A DNA stretch of 64,000 nucleotides. Source: Polytrichum commune. Its lineage: Eukaryota > Streptophyta > Polytrichopsida > Polytrichales > Polytrichaceae. Below are positions 24,095 through 36,151 of the stretch, piece after piece. Numbering within the stretch: the stretch's first letter is position 1; each line of letters starts with the position of its first letter. The notes beneath the pieces were generated by a model. The model made no database searches. It saw only the letters and a list, made by a program, of their open reading frames with translations, and was not told the DNA's origin. Location: NCBI GenBank assembly GCA_950295325.1, contig OX485803.1:62881554-62945553 (forward strand). Reading direction: 5' to 3'. The position numbers were made by a program, and so were the translations under genes.

Positions 24095-25000
24095 GTGCTC
24101 ATAAGCACCATTGCATTATGTGCTTACACACACCACAATACTCATTCATCAATGCTAACACCCATAACCTATCCACCAAGATGCCACCCTCCAATGCCAC
24201 CCTCCAATGCCAAATCCCACAAGTTACCCACTAAGTTGTCATCTCTCAACCCCAACAAAACGTACAATATTGTCACCTCTCAACCTCAACAAAGTACACA
24301 CAACAATGCCACCCACCAATGCCAACCCACCAACTCAAATGCCACTCCTCGATACTAACCTATACAAAACATCCCTCAAGCTATCACCAAAAGACCCCCC
24401 CACGATCCAAAAGTACTCCACACGCCATATCATCGCCATCGCCACCCACACAACACAAAACCACACACACAAAGGTAAGCAAAACCACTTGCACCTACCA
24501 TCCAACAAAAACCCACACCAAAAAACATCAAAAATGCAACTACACACTATTTATAAACTTACCTCAAAAAATGCAATGTCGCCACTCCCTGCCTCTATGC
24601 GCGACCATATGCCAGCACCACCCACACCAGATCTCCATAAAAATACACACAAAACAACCAGAATACTGCCAACCCACCCTAAGACCAGAAAACGCACAAC
24701 CCAGATCCACACAACGCCAAAACCCCAGCCTTACCCAACAACAACCACGATGCCCCCAACAAAGAAAACTGGGCCTCAACCAGCTAACACCCCCGAAACG
24801 AGCAAACCACCACCCCACAAATCCAAACATTACAGATCACAACAAACCCCGCCATCAAACCGGCCAAACTAGCAAACACCGCCAACAACCCGCACCTTCG
24901 AAAGCCAAAAACCGGATCCCCACCTCAAGCTCTCACAACAAATCTACCTTCAAATACCCCCCACCTCACATCCCTCATCACTCAACTCTCCTTCTCTCCT
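24095..25000. repeat. A/C-rich low-complexity tract
   Basis: About 900 bp are dominated by CCA, ACA and CAAC words, giving long Thr/Pro/His-rich frames in more than one register. That is expected of compositional bias rather than of a gene. The adjoining 25070-25330 is purine-rich with GGGGCGGGGCC-type words. Confidence 0.7.
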
Positions 25001-25672
25001 CCTCACTCAAACATGGCATCCAGGTAGAGCAGAGGCGGAGCTGTAAACGAGTATGCAGATGGCCGCGAAGTACCAAGCGTTGATGGCGACGGAGGCGGGG
25101 CCGAGAACAGAGGAGGGGTGGCGAGTGGAGGACTAGCGGCAAACAACGGAGCCCTCGATGCCACCAGGGGCGGGGCCGTGAACAAGAGCATAGCGAGATG
25201 ACGGCAAGCATGCACAGAAAGCGGCAATGGCACCGAAGGCACCAAGACAACAAGCAGGGGCCGGGCCGGGAGTAGGGGCGGGGCCGAGAGCCGGCCTAGG
25301 AGGCGTAGAACCCTCCTAGGAGACTTTAGTGAGGATGATGAGGGGGGAGCATATGGCCCCCATGCAAGGCAACCCACACTTATGAAGGCCCCATACCATG
25401 AACTTGATATAGACATGCAACTCAAAGACGTCTCCCCCGAACATGGGGGGAGCTCCCTATAGCTCTCCATTTTAAATGATGAATTCATCGCCATTCCCAA
25501 TCAAGCCACCGCATCCCAACTAGACGCCATCAACCTAGTGTACATAACACCCACAACAATATCACACAAAAGCCCAAGGAAAGAGACCACAACCGACACC
25601 CATAGCGCTTAGAGGAGAAGAAATGAGAGGGGGACATATACGGCCACCTCCACCTCAAGCAAGTCTCATAAT

Positions 25673-26038
25673 TTGAAGACCAAAGAAACAATCATAAGCA
25701 TAGATATTGTCTCACAAATATGGCTAGGCTTCCTAATCTATAAAGCCGTTGCGCTACAAAAAGACAAAGATATCATACGCGAGCACCGCACTAATGAAGG
25801 CTTCGCAAAGATCAGGATCCTCTCGAGAGAAATCATAGATTTCAAGACACTCTGGAGAATATTCCCACGGGTACTACAACTATTGTACCCAAGTAAGAGA
25901 CCGGACGCGGTCCCCGACAACCATCTCCACTTCATACAAATCCCAAGGCAAGAAAATGTTGATCACACAACTGGACTATCCGAAGGATTCCACATTACCA
26001 TACACTTTGACTATGGCTTCAAGAGCATTAATAGGTAA
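25673..26038 (+). CDS. Hypothetical 121-codon ORF or exon
   Basis: The frame opens at an ATG-less position (TTG) and holds balanced, protein-like sequence: DFKTLWRIFPRVLQLLYP, PDNHLHFIQIPRQENVDHTTG, then a stop after a GGTAAG-like donor at 26033-26038. The last feature suggests an exon. No family is recognised and no partner exon was found. The gene-free 26040-26700 region that follows shows nothing else. Confidence 0.25.
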   Translation: MKTKETIISIDIVSQIWLGFLIYKAVALQKDKDIIREHRTNEGFAKIRILSREIIDFKTLWRIFPRVLQLLYPSKRPDAVPDNHLHFIQIPRQENVDHTTGLSEGFHITIHFDYGFKSINR

Positions 26039-26717
26039 GAAGCAAATGAGGCTTGCCTAAAGAGACTCCGAAAAATGAACATGTATGAGGTAAAGTAGGC
26101 ACCTCTTGGTTTCCAAGCTAAAGGGTTGAATCGTGCCTACCCTTAGTTCACAAATAACATTTTCTAAGGTTCAAAAGTCTTATGAGTGAAAATGTTATAG
26201 TTAGCATTCTAAGCATCTAATTAGCCCAATCTAAGCTTAGTTACCTTGAAATCGGCAACCTAGACCCTTCTAATGTAGCGACAATTGCTACTCCAATCGA
26301 AGAACAACGCACAAGATTAGTCGGATCGGTAAACTACTCTAATGCCTCCAAACAATGATCTTGTATCTCCTATAATCATCCAAATGCTTTACATTCATAT
26401 GTGCATTATATCCATCAATACAAAACACGTACCTTGAGTTCATCCTAAGTCCACTATTTAATCCATCGTCATGTAGTCCATGATCATTACATCAAAATCA
26501 TCTTATTCAACATTTATTTTGCTAGCATTCTAGGAAATTTGCGCCACTACCTATATAGAGGGGAAGAAAGATAGTATGTGTCTTAACCGCAAGAAAGTGT
26601 AAGAGTGAGCTTGGTACTAACATTTGCGGACCACCCCCTTCCAACCACAAAGCCATACTGGCTGTAAATTTGGTCATATCTAAATCTAATGGTTAGCATC
26701 TATAGCCGACTCCACCC

Positions 26718-26914
26718 TTGTCGTAACCTTTGCTAGCGCCCCTTACCTATCTTGACCATTTATTAATTCTAGCAAGGTCACGAGCACTAACCCTTCGCAT
26801 GTCACCATGCAAGTGGTTAGCTCTCCATACCGCGGACCTCTTTAACTCATAGGTGGGGGATCAACCTTCTTACACTTGCATTCGGGACTCTCTCCTTAAT
26901 TGGTAATTAATGCT
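26718..26914. repeat. Dispersed repeat R1, left segment of the split copy
   Basis: It matches 59288-59480 (for example TTGACC-/TTGGCCATTT, TCTAGCAAG-GTCACGAGC, GTGGTTAGCTCTC). It ends in the 9-bp target ATTAATGCT at 26906-26914, where the methyltransferase transposon is inserted. The repeat resumes at 36143. Confidence 0.85.
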
Positions 26915-27817
26915 GGGGAGTGCTATCATGTGAGCGGTGAATAATGAGCGTTGAGCGATGAGCAGTCACTTGTGAACGGTGAGTGAAGAAAGGATTTTGG
27001 AAATACACGCACTAGTATCCTATATCCGTGGTATTTTGGCATGAATAATAATATATTTTTTCTATAATAAAATCAATGAAGAGTTTAAAAAATGTAATTA
27101 TCCTCATGAATGCCTAACTCCATTTTTAAATTCAACAATTGCAAGCTTGGCTTGAGGGTTTGAAAAAGAATTTTAATATTGTTGTTGGATTCAACATCCA
27201 ATTGTAATATCAATGCAAGCACCTTCCAAGTATTGCTTTGAACTGTATTTCTAAAATTCATGTAAGTTTGAGAAATGAATTGATGGAGGTAATTAAGTTT
27301 TAGGATATAGGGTTCAGGACTAAGAGGAAATTGCTCACACAATTCAATGTTCACTAATGGTGGTAATTCAAAATGATGAATCCAAACTTTGTCACACATC
27401 CAACCAAATAATATCCAATCCAATCAAACACATAGTGGATGGTATTGACAACTATCTAAATGTCCCTAAACTAATTTAGCTTAATCATTTAGATCATCGC
27501 ATTGAATCGCCTCATCATCTACGTACGGGTTGCGGGCAATTCGTGCAGACATACGGCGAGGTGTTGGCGTCACTGATCTTGCCATGATTTGAGCAACATT
27601 TTCAACATATATTGGCAAACCCATATTCGGAGATGAAGTCATGTTGTTCTTTTTTTTGCGAAATAAAATCATAAGTGTTAGACTTCTAGTGTACACATAC
27701 CAGACATTGGAGGCCAAGTTAGCAAACAATATGGAGAAATTAAAAACTTACGTTCTCAATTGATTTTTTCTCGCAACCTTCTTAACATGCTCTTCATCGG
27801 AATCAATGGAGGCATTT

Positions 27818-28763
27818 CCGTAGGTTCATAGCTGGTTTGACATAAACTAATTCTAAAAATAGATGCCGAAAATTTTGGAATATTATTGGCATTTTTTGCC
27901 GAATATGAAATTAATTATTTTTCAAAATTGCCGAAAAGTAAGAAATTTTTACTTCTCACTAGAGTTTTACTTACAATGGAAACATATGTGAATTTTGAAA
28001 GAGAGAAGGTGCTCCTTTTGTAATCAAGCTCACTTACATTAGTCCACAAAGAATATGGGTTAAGAAGTAGCAAGACTCTAGGTGACTCATGCTTTTCAAA
28101 TGTGTTGTACACAAATTTTCGGAGTCCAATTGAGCATAGAAGATGAAGTTTTATAGAATTTTGTCGAACTAACAAAAGTTGAGAAATCAATCCTTCTTCC
28201 ACCTCCAACAAGTTTTGTGTCAAAATAAGTCTTTATGCAAAAGATATGGACAAAACATTGCAGCCGTGTAAAGATCAAAAAATTAAAATGTGTTCATAAC
28301 AGTTTTTCGGAGCTCATTTGTGCATAGAAGATCAACTTTTTTGGAATTTTGTTGGTCTAAGAAAAGTTTAGAAATCAAGTAATCTTTCACCTCCAACAAA
28401 TTTTATGTCATTTGAAGACTCTATGCAAAAGTTATGCATGTTATAAAAATGAAGTCTAACTCGGTGCTTCACCTCAAAGTTTACATATCCCATATGCATT
28501 GTTGAATACAACTCCACTCTACTTGCATAAAGCACAGAGCATTCTCAACTCTTCACTCACATTTTACTTGTCATTCAATGCAAGAGAGATGTACAAGATA
28601 TAAGCTTAAATAAAAAATAGAAAATTAATTTAAGCCGAAAATTTAAAATTAAAAGAGAAAATTGCCGAAAATATGAATATTCTATTTTTAGGTGCCGAAC
28701 CGACTTTTTGAAATTTAATTAATTATTCGGCTAACATGTGTCGAACCAGCTATGAACCTACGG
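27818..28763. mobile_element. 946-bp TIR element inside the methyltransferase exon
   Basis: The ends are a 25-bp inverted repeat with one difference, core TAGGTTCATAGCTGGTT. Subterminal inverted blocks contain ATTCTA(T)TTTTAG and GCCGAAAAT. It lies between the HACRNNGRH...GGFMPH coding block and the following IDSDEEHVKK block, so it interrupts coding sequence. Flanking ATGCCACA and ATGCCTCC may be a damaged target duplication. The interior holds two diverged copies of a roughly 140-bp segment (28118-28260, 28305-28440) and no gene. Confidence 0.75.
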
Positions 28764-31700
28764 TATGTGGCATAAATCCACCTACACTAGTAGTTGGTAG
28801 TGGATCACTTAATGGGGATATAATGGTTTCAAACAATGTAGAATCTTCCTCGTATGCAACTAGATGGCGCCCATTATTTCTGCAAGCATGAATAGATGCA
28901 CCTGCCATTGAAATGTTGCAATGTCAATTAATTTGAAAAAACCACTGACAACACTATAGTGACTTCATTAAAACACATTGAGAGATGATATAATAGGTCC
29001 TTGAGTAAGAGAAAAACCGACATGTAGATGCGTAAGCATCGAGGACAACCGATGCGGGGGTTGTTAAAGCCTCTATTAAGATTTGCATAGATTCCGAGTC
29101 CTTCTCCCTACCACCTCTCCATGGCATTTTCCCGTTCATGAGTTGAGTGCTCGCCGATGTGAGATTGAAAAACACATCCAAGGCCTCTACATCCACCTCA
29201 GTTCTTGCGTTTCTTTTTTGAAAAACAAACTCCGACTTGAAAGTAGAACGAAGAAACAACATGATGCGGAAACGGCGAGTCTATAAACCACAAGAAAATC
29301 TTTAGCGGGGAAATCGATTGCAAAATTGAGGAGAACATTGCAATATAATAAAAAAATAGAAATCAAAGTAATAAATAATAAAGTCTAATGTATACCGTCA
29401 ACGACGTGTCAAGTAGATAACACAAAGGCAACTCGTTGAAGCCCCACAAATCTTTTCGCAATACAAAATCATAGGAGGCTGCGAATGTCCTTACATCGTC
29501 TCTGACATCTTTCTTCTCAGGGACAAACAAGAACAAGGGCCATCATCGGTGAGATATGAGCATGCAAATTCAAATAAAGCCTCAATGCTATTTCTCTTGT
29601 GATCGTTCCAAGCTAGGATTACATGTGGAGGAGATGAAATGTTAGGTACAAATAAACCTTGTGGCAAATCTGCAATAATAAGATCAAAACCTCCAAAAAT
29701 TCAATCCTCTGAAGAAACCCTCTTCTTGCGTCCGGAACCCACCTAACAAAAGAACCAAAAAAAAATAATTACACTCAAGTCCAAAGCATGTTCCAAAATT
29801 AACACCATATTTTATAAAATAAAAATAAATTTAATGTTTAGTATACTGACCTTAGTCACAAATTCGAATGTTATCAACATTAACGGATTCTCATGACCAC
29901 CATTCTCTATCAATGTTTGTATTGAAATCTTTTCCAACATCACTGAAGAAATTGGCCCAGAACGTGAAGCACCATTGACAATGGTTTTTGACACATATTG
30001 AGATTGTAGTGATCTTGAAATGGGAGAAAACTTAGGTCCATCATTGCCTTGAATACTAGGTGTAGATGTTGAAGGACTAGGATTACGTACCATAATACCA
30101 GTTTGAGATGAAAGTGTTGGATTAGCCTCATCCAACTTTAAGCCATGCTTATGTTTAGTTTTTCCCTCCGGTTTGACTACTTTCATCACACACACATCCT
30201 CATTGTTTATCATGTCAATATCATCATGAGGCAAGTCTATTGTACATGACTGTTTCTTGAACTCCTCCTCCTCACTTGAACAAAATGTAAGAGGACACTC
30301 AATAAACCATGGACAAGACTGCATAGTGGCATAATCCCATATTTTTATTTGGGTTGCCTTAAAAATATAAAGGTCACTAGATTTGTCAGCCCATGAAGAG
30401 AAACAACTTGGAATGGAGCCCAGGGAGATGGCGTTTGAAGCCAATAACTCGTTCTTTATGTACATTTGACACAAAATAACAAGTTGATTGAAGTTAATGA
30501 ATTAATTACTTCAAGGCAAACTTCAAGTATGCGATGAAATAATTGAAGCTATAAGACAAAGATAGAGTATATGAATACCACTCGTTTGATAGCAATAACT
30601 CCACCAAAAACTTTACCGAGTAGACTAGATTTTATAAATGCACTCATGCCACCAAAAAATGCCGGAATGATTTTATCCAAAGCATAATGCGTCATTTTTC
30701 AATATACTCAGTAGGCCTAAATATATGTGTGTTCCAAATAATGTTGACATTCATTTTTTTTTCCATATCCTCAAATTGTTTAACAAAACCATCTTCCAAC
30801 TGCAAAATGACACATATGCATCACGACTATTGAACAAATCATAAAACATTAAAAATTTGAAATGAAAACACGTAGACATTTAAGGATGAGGGAAAACTTG
30901 GGCCCTAAATGATGCTTTAATCAACCATTTTTCAAGTTCTTTTTCCTTGATATCTCCTAATGGGAAGCGCAGAGATTCACGGGACATATCGCTAGAATTC
31001 CACCACCTCAACCAATTGATTTTGAATATTGATTCCACTGGAGTAGTTGCAATCATTTGCAATTTCTCTAGGGTCATGGTAGGCTCGGAGTGATCTCCAA
31101 AATATTTATTGATCTGCGAAATGGAAGGTGAAAATAGTGAAAAAACTCTCATATAGAATGTTGAAATGAAGGCTACATAGAAAAACATAATGACTTACCT
31201 CATCCAAGAAATCGAACCCTTTGGCTGGATTTACGACAGCGAGAAGTTTTAAAAAAAAATTTATACAAATTGATGAAATTTCTTTTTTTGTTGCATTCTG
31301 CATGACATCCCAAATACCTTTTGTTGTCCTTGCTTGAAGTGGAATTTCTCATTGTATTTACGAGATGTCTCTTCGGTCATAGAGGCTATCTTACGCTACA
31401 TAAACAAAAAATAAGAATTAATTAAAGATTCATCAGTAAAAATATCTTCAATAACAAGGCTTAACATGAATTAGAATATCCACCTTGTATAGAAATTGAA
31501 TAAAGAGTTCCAAAGTGAGAGTATACCAAGTTTCCTTTCCACCTTTCTTCAAACACTCGGTATATTGATCAGGGGTAAGAAGATCTTTAAATTCCTCTAA
31601 CTTTTTTATTCCAAAACTTTGGATACGATGGAGTTTGTGAACCAAATTTGTCTTCACATGATCTGATTCCGTAGTTCTAAGAGAAGTGACAAAAAAATAT

Positions 31701-32460
31701 CAAAAACTTTTCAAATTTGATAACCATAAACCAATAAATTAAAAAAAACACGGACCATGAAACATACATATTCACATCATGCATAGCATTTAGAAGAAGG
31801 GCCACCAAACCAATTGATTCAAATACGATACAATCAACAGAGTAATACCACTCTCTATCTTCTTTATGCAACCTATCGATATGGTGGTGCCAAGCTATCA
31901 CCTGATGGTTACCCTCCCAAACAAATAACATTTTACCATAAAACCTTTCGTAATCTTTGTCATTTTTGAGGATTTCCTCAAATGCTTTATTGGAAGATTG
32001 TCAGTGTTCTCCCCAAGTGTCTACATCCCGAATATTCATAGTATTTCCATTTTTGTCATATGGAGATACATATAATACCCTATCACACTCCCTATAACCA
32101 TTCACAAATTCATTCTTCAAATGTTGGACATTCATTTCCAAGATTGGCCTCACAACAGGCAACGGTATTAACCGACAAAGATGGATTGAAAATCTTGACT
32201 TTGAAAACGGCTTCATACGAAGTCCTCCGATCCAAGAATTGAAGTTGGTATTTCGCAAATGTCGCATATGAGACATAGTCTCTTCCACATTCAACAAATC
32301 ATTGGACAGTGGAGAACCGCCATCGTCATTTTCACCATCCTGAAATACAAATTACAAATAAAATAAAATAAACATACAACTATTAAAAAAACAACAACAT
32401 TCAATCCAACTGAATAAACATTATTCGTCAACAAACAACCATTTAAAACAAAAAGCTAAG

Positions 32461-33195
32461 CCCTCAACCTTTTAGAAATCCTTGAAGCTTCAATTTCAAC
32501 CTTAAAGCTTCTTCATTGAAGTTCTTTGATGCACTACAAATCCATCAAGCAAACCACACAACAACTTCCAAGCATACATATGAAGGCAAGATACAAGTAA
32601 TAAAGATAAACAAGTGCAAGATCAAGGACAAAAACAAGACATGAGGAGGCAAGAAGAAAACCCTAAAATTTCAAAAAACCTAGTCTCGGAACTGGAACTC
32701 ACTTTGTTGAAATTTTGAGGTTTTTTCTTGCTTCTTCATTTGTTCTTTTTGTAGGTATTAATGTCTTATTTTCAGCACATTATGAAAGCAAGGGCTAGGT
32801 GAAGCTGAGGAAATTCATGCCCTCAACCTTTTAGAAATCCTTGAAGCTTCAATTTCAACCTTGAAGCTACTTCATTGAAATTCTTTGATGCACTATAAAT
32901 CCATCAAGCAAACCACACAACAACTTCCAAGCATACATATGAAGGCAAGATACAAGTAATAAAGATAAACAAGTGCAAGATGAAGGACAAAAACAAGACA
33001 TGAGGAGGCAAAAAAAAAACCCTAAAATTCCAAAAAACCTAGTCTCGGAACCGAAACTCACTTTGTTGAAATTTTGAGGTTTTTTCTTGCTTCTTCATTT
33101 CTTGTTTTTGTGGGTATTAATGTCTCATTTTCAGCACCTTATGAAAGCAAGGGTTCGGGGGAGGTGAGGAAATTCATGCCCTCAACCTTTAAGAA
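32461..33195. repeat. 359-bp tandem duplication in an intron
   Basis: Units start at 32461 and 32820 and are nearly identical (shared CCCTCAACCTTTTAGAAATC, CAAACCACACAACAACTTCC). A third unit begins at 33179 and breaks off after about 17 bp. The array lies in intron 1 of the methyltransferase gene. High identity suggests recent origin or an assembly effect. Confidence 0.9.
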
Positions 33196-34068
33196 ACATT
33201 TGAAGCATTCAAGTTCAATCTTCTTACCTGAAGTTTTTGAACCGCGGTGGAGTTGCCCCCTCCATCGATTTCCATGCTCCCTCTTCCTTCTTCTATCAAG
33301 CGTCCTCTTATTTCATCTTGTATACCATCTCCTCCTTCTACATCTTCATTCAAGTCTTCCCCTTCATCCTCGGCTTCGAAAGAATATTCTTGGGTGTCCG
33401 TAATTCTTTCCGTATTGGTTTCGCCTCCAATGTAAGGTGTTGAGCCGAGCCCATCGGTGTAAGTATCTTCGTCTCCGGGCTTAAACAATATAGTTCTCGA
33501 TGTCAAGAATGCCTCTCCCTCATCGACCCTACTCAATCTTTTGCCCATTTTGAATCTCGCCAATGTTTTTTTGGTGGAGTACTTAAAACCACCCCTCTTT
33601 CTCTTCCGCTTTGTTGGTGTCGCATAATCCCGTTCTTGCATTTGCAACTTTAAAAATCTTTCAGTTCTCTGCATGCGCTTTTTGCATAACCTAAAAACTA
33701 TGCTGCACTTTGAAGTTGTAAGAAGTTTGAAAAAGATCATAACTCATTATGTCTTGTTCTTCTTTGGGATTTAGGGTTTATTACTGGCCCACCACCATCA
33801 TCTTTGAATCCCAAACATTAAGATATTGAATTTTATTTGGAAGCTAGAGATACGCTATTAAAATATTTTCCTTGCATTGATCATTGTCTATCCAATGTAA
33901 GCAACAACTGGCATTACTTTTTTTACACCTACCAGCCTATGTGCATCATCTATTTCAATAGACATTCATCTAATATATTTTCAAATCCACAGATTAAGAT
34001 TTTCAACACACAATACAAGTAGGTCATGTTTTCCATAGTGTGATGTACATTGCATTCACACATTCTTC

Positions 34069-35223
34069 ATGGCTACCATCCGTGCTCATGGATCCTTTGT
34101 ACCCTTCAATTTGTCTCTTGAGGGTGATGGTTGTGTGGTTATTTTAGAAGATTTGCTTGGTTTGAGATTCAACCTCCAAGTAGGAACCATTTACGTAGAA
34201 TTTCCTATGGCTTAGTTCCCAAAGGAGATATTATTTAGGATCTCGTTTAGGATTCTATGCCTTGCTTGCATTCCTCGTCCCAACACCCGAGCAACTCGTC
34301 AACGCATAGAAGAATCGTTGAGTTCTGCAATTCATGGTGTGGCTCATACTACATCCGTGTTAGAGATTGATTGTTTTGCTTCCAAGTGGCACATTAAAAG
34401 ATTACCACCCAACTCAGCCAAACGATGTTGGGCACTGCAGGCCATTACAGGGACTATGTGCAATGCCAAAGTCGGGACTGTGGAACATGGCACACCTGTT
34501 CCAACATACAAAGGGCTCAGGAAGGAATTTCGCTCCCCCAACAATGTGGAATATGAATTTTGGTTTTGCCCTGACGACATCAAGCGTTGTGTGAGTGGCA
34601 GAAAGAAGAAGTATGTGTTAGATTGGCCTATAGTGCCAAACACGTGGCCGGTGAAGATAGGTACTAATCTATCGAGAGAGGAGGTTTTGACACTTGAAGA
34701 TGCTGGATTTCAACTACAGCAGAGGGAGGCATTCTCCCCTCGTCGTAGGCTTTCAACAATTGCAACTCTCCCCATCTCTCGCTCGCATTTTTGTATGCCA
34801 CCAAACCCGGACACCCACCCTACATTCAGGTTTGGGAAGACAGTGCGTCATAATCCAACAGCACCGTTGGCGGATCACAAAAACAAATAGGAGAGCGCCA
34901 GACTCATGTAAGGTTACTATGTGGTTGGGGTCAGTGTCATTCCATATCTGGGCTTTGAAGTGATAATCAACATTATCTCCAAGCAGGATATCACCTACCA
35001 TGTCACAATTGGCGACATCCCGCATTGCATGTGCCCGGATTTCACGAAAATGTCCTCTCATGCATTGGGAAAGAAAAGAAAAATAGGCGCATTGTAAACA
35101 TCTTTATTATGTGTTTAGATTTTTGTGCAAGGTGGATTACGAGAGTGACAAGTTCATTCATGCACCTACATATACCTATAATGAGGTCATGCAACTACTT
35201 GAACTTGCTGGTATTGTAGAATG
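34069..35223 (+). pseudogene. SWIM zinc-finger protein gene, broken
   Basis: ATG at 34069 opens a frame to 34890 with one TAG at 34213-34215. The C-terminal part continues in other registers at about 34923-35223. It has the SWIM pattern C-x-C...C-x-H: CMC at 35026-35034, then CKH at 35093-35101. It is interrupted by a TAG at 35084-35086 and a one-base register change just before it, and ends in LELAGIVECE. SWIM domains bind DNA or protein and are common at the C-terminus of Mutator transposases, so this may be the remains of a mobility protein. No DDE core was seen in the preceding 270 codons, which have a Cys- and Trp-containing globular texture. The gene is divergent from the methyltransferase gene, with about 390 bp between their start codons. 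Confidence 0.6.
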
Positions 35224-35930
35224 TGAGTAATATTGCAAGTGTTTTATTAAGCAATATATATTTGAATGTCAATAAATGACATGTTTTGGTTTGGATTATT
35301 ATAATAAAAATTAGCAATGGACTGAAAGTATTTCAAATGATTCAGTAACTTCATTTCTATTTAGATTACGACCCAACCGTGAGTGGTTTGATTGATTCAC
35401 ACAGATAAATAATAACAAGTTTCTAAAATAAAAAATAATCGAAAAGATTCTAAGCACATCCGCGTAATAACGTCTTCTTGGTATCCGCCTATAGATTATT
35501 CATGTTTTATCACTAGCTCAATTTGGGATAGCACCAGTCAATGTAACCAACCGGATTCGAACCCGGGTTGATCTATACCTAATACCAGTCTCTTACACAA
35601 CTCGCATCCACAGGCGGATGTCTCAAAACCTAGTAGCTACCTACATATTGACTATTTCTAATATCTAATTTCCTTTCTTTTGTAGATTCTGGGCCTTAAC
35701 TCAACCCGTGAGCGGTTTGAGTGGCTCACAATTATGGCACCTACATATACGTATATTGAGGTTATGCACCTACTTGAACTTGCTGGTGTTGTGGAATGTG
35801 AGTAGTTGTATAAGTGTTGGTTGTAACTACATGTATAAGGATGTCAATAAATGACATGTATTGGTTTGAATTATTATAATAAAAATCAGCAATGGATTGA
35901 AAGTGTTTTAAATGATCCATGAAAATAAGG
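35150..35930. repeat. Duplication of the SWIM-gene 3' end
   Basis: 35150-35345 recurs at 35735-35930, including the coding tail (CACCTACATATAC, CTACTTGAACTTGCTGGT, GAATGTGAGTA) and the following AATAAATGACATGT block. The two copies flank the SINE-like unit. Confidence 0.8.
35400..35630 (-). mobile_element. SINE-like unit with pol III promoter boxes
   Basis: On the minus strand an A-box-like GTAAGAGACTGG is followed about 30 nt later by a perfect B box GGTTCGAATCC (35555-35565). The T-arm cannot pair properly and no cloverleaf forms, so it is tRNA-derived rather than a tRNA gene. The 3' part is AT-rich. End points are approximate. Confidence 0.5.
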
Positions 35931-36151
35931 CCCTTTCACTTGTGTTTCATTTAAAATATTGGCAATTTACAATTGAAAATTTACAATTAATTTGTCAAAA
36001 TTTTGGTTGTGTACCCTAAACCCGTGTATCTTTATTAAATTTGGATTCATTGCTCATATGATACTGCTCATTGCTCATGTGTTACTGCTCACCGCTCACC
36101 GCTCACCGCTCACTACTCATTGCTCATAAGATAGCTTCCTTTATTAATGCT

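Larger units (their letters stand above)
27481..33674 (-). pseudogene. Multi-exon transposon gene with C-terminal N6/N4-type DNA methyltransferase domain, broken
   Basis: Exons by splice sites and frame: 33674-33228, 32339-31768, 31676-31484, 31395-31199, 31113 to about 30885, 30799-30579, about 30470-29851, 29742-29396, about 29370-29022, 28901-27752 (interrupted by a MITE) and 27648-27481. The N-terminus is basic then acidic (KRKRKRGG; EAEDEGEDLNEDVEGG). The C-terminal part has methyltransferase motif IV-like FDLIIADLPQG (29688-29656), then MPWRGGREKD (29128-29099), SVVLDAYAS (motif I-like, 29065-29024) and HACRNNGRHLVAYEED. IV-before-I order is that of the beta-class N6_N4_Mtase fold, which methylates adenine or cytosine amino groups using S-adenosylmethionine. 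DLPQ replaces the usual DPPY/SPPW. Breaks: TGA near 32001 and at 29703-29701, and one-base frame breaks near 31325, 30690 and 29550. Confidence 0.7.
26915..36142. mobile_element. 9.2-kb Mutator-like cargo transposon carrying a DNA methyltransferase gene
   Basis: The boundaries come from a 9-bp duplication ATTAATGCT (26906-26914, 36143-36151) and from R1 repeat sequence that is continuous across the element when compared with 59.3-60.3 kb. The ends are imperfect inverted repeats, purine-rich and sharing GCTATC and TGAGC. Each is followed by a cluster of GAGC motifs: TGAGCGGTGA... on the left (26931-26985) and inverted CTCACCGCTCACCGCTCAC on the right (36050-36128). A 9-bp duplication together with a SWIM zinc finger fits the Mutator superfamily, but no MULE transposase core was recognised. 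It carries a multi-exon methyltransferase gene (minus), a divergent SWIM gene (plus), a MITE, a SINE-like unit and two internal duplications. Superfamily assignment is an inference. Confidence 0.75.

Noticed and set aside
24095-25083. Long Thr/Pro/His-rich ORFs
   Set aside because: Overlapping open frames in different registers follow from A/C-rich low complexity, with no domain or splice support.
35540-35640. tRNA gene
   Set aside because: The B box is perfect, but the T stem cannot pair and no cloverleaf forms.
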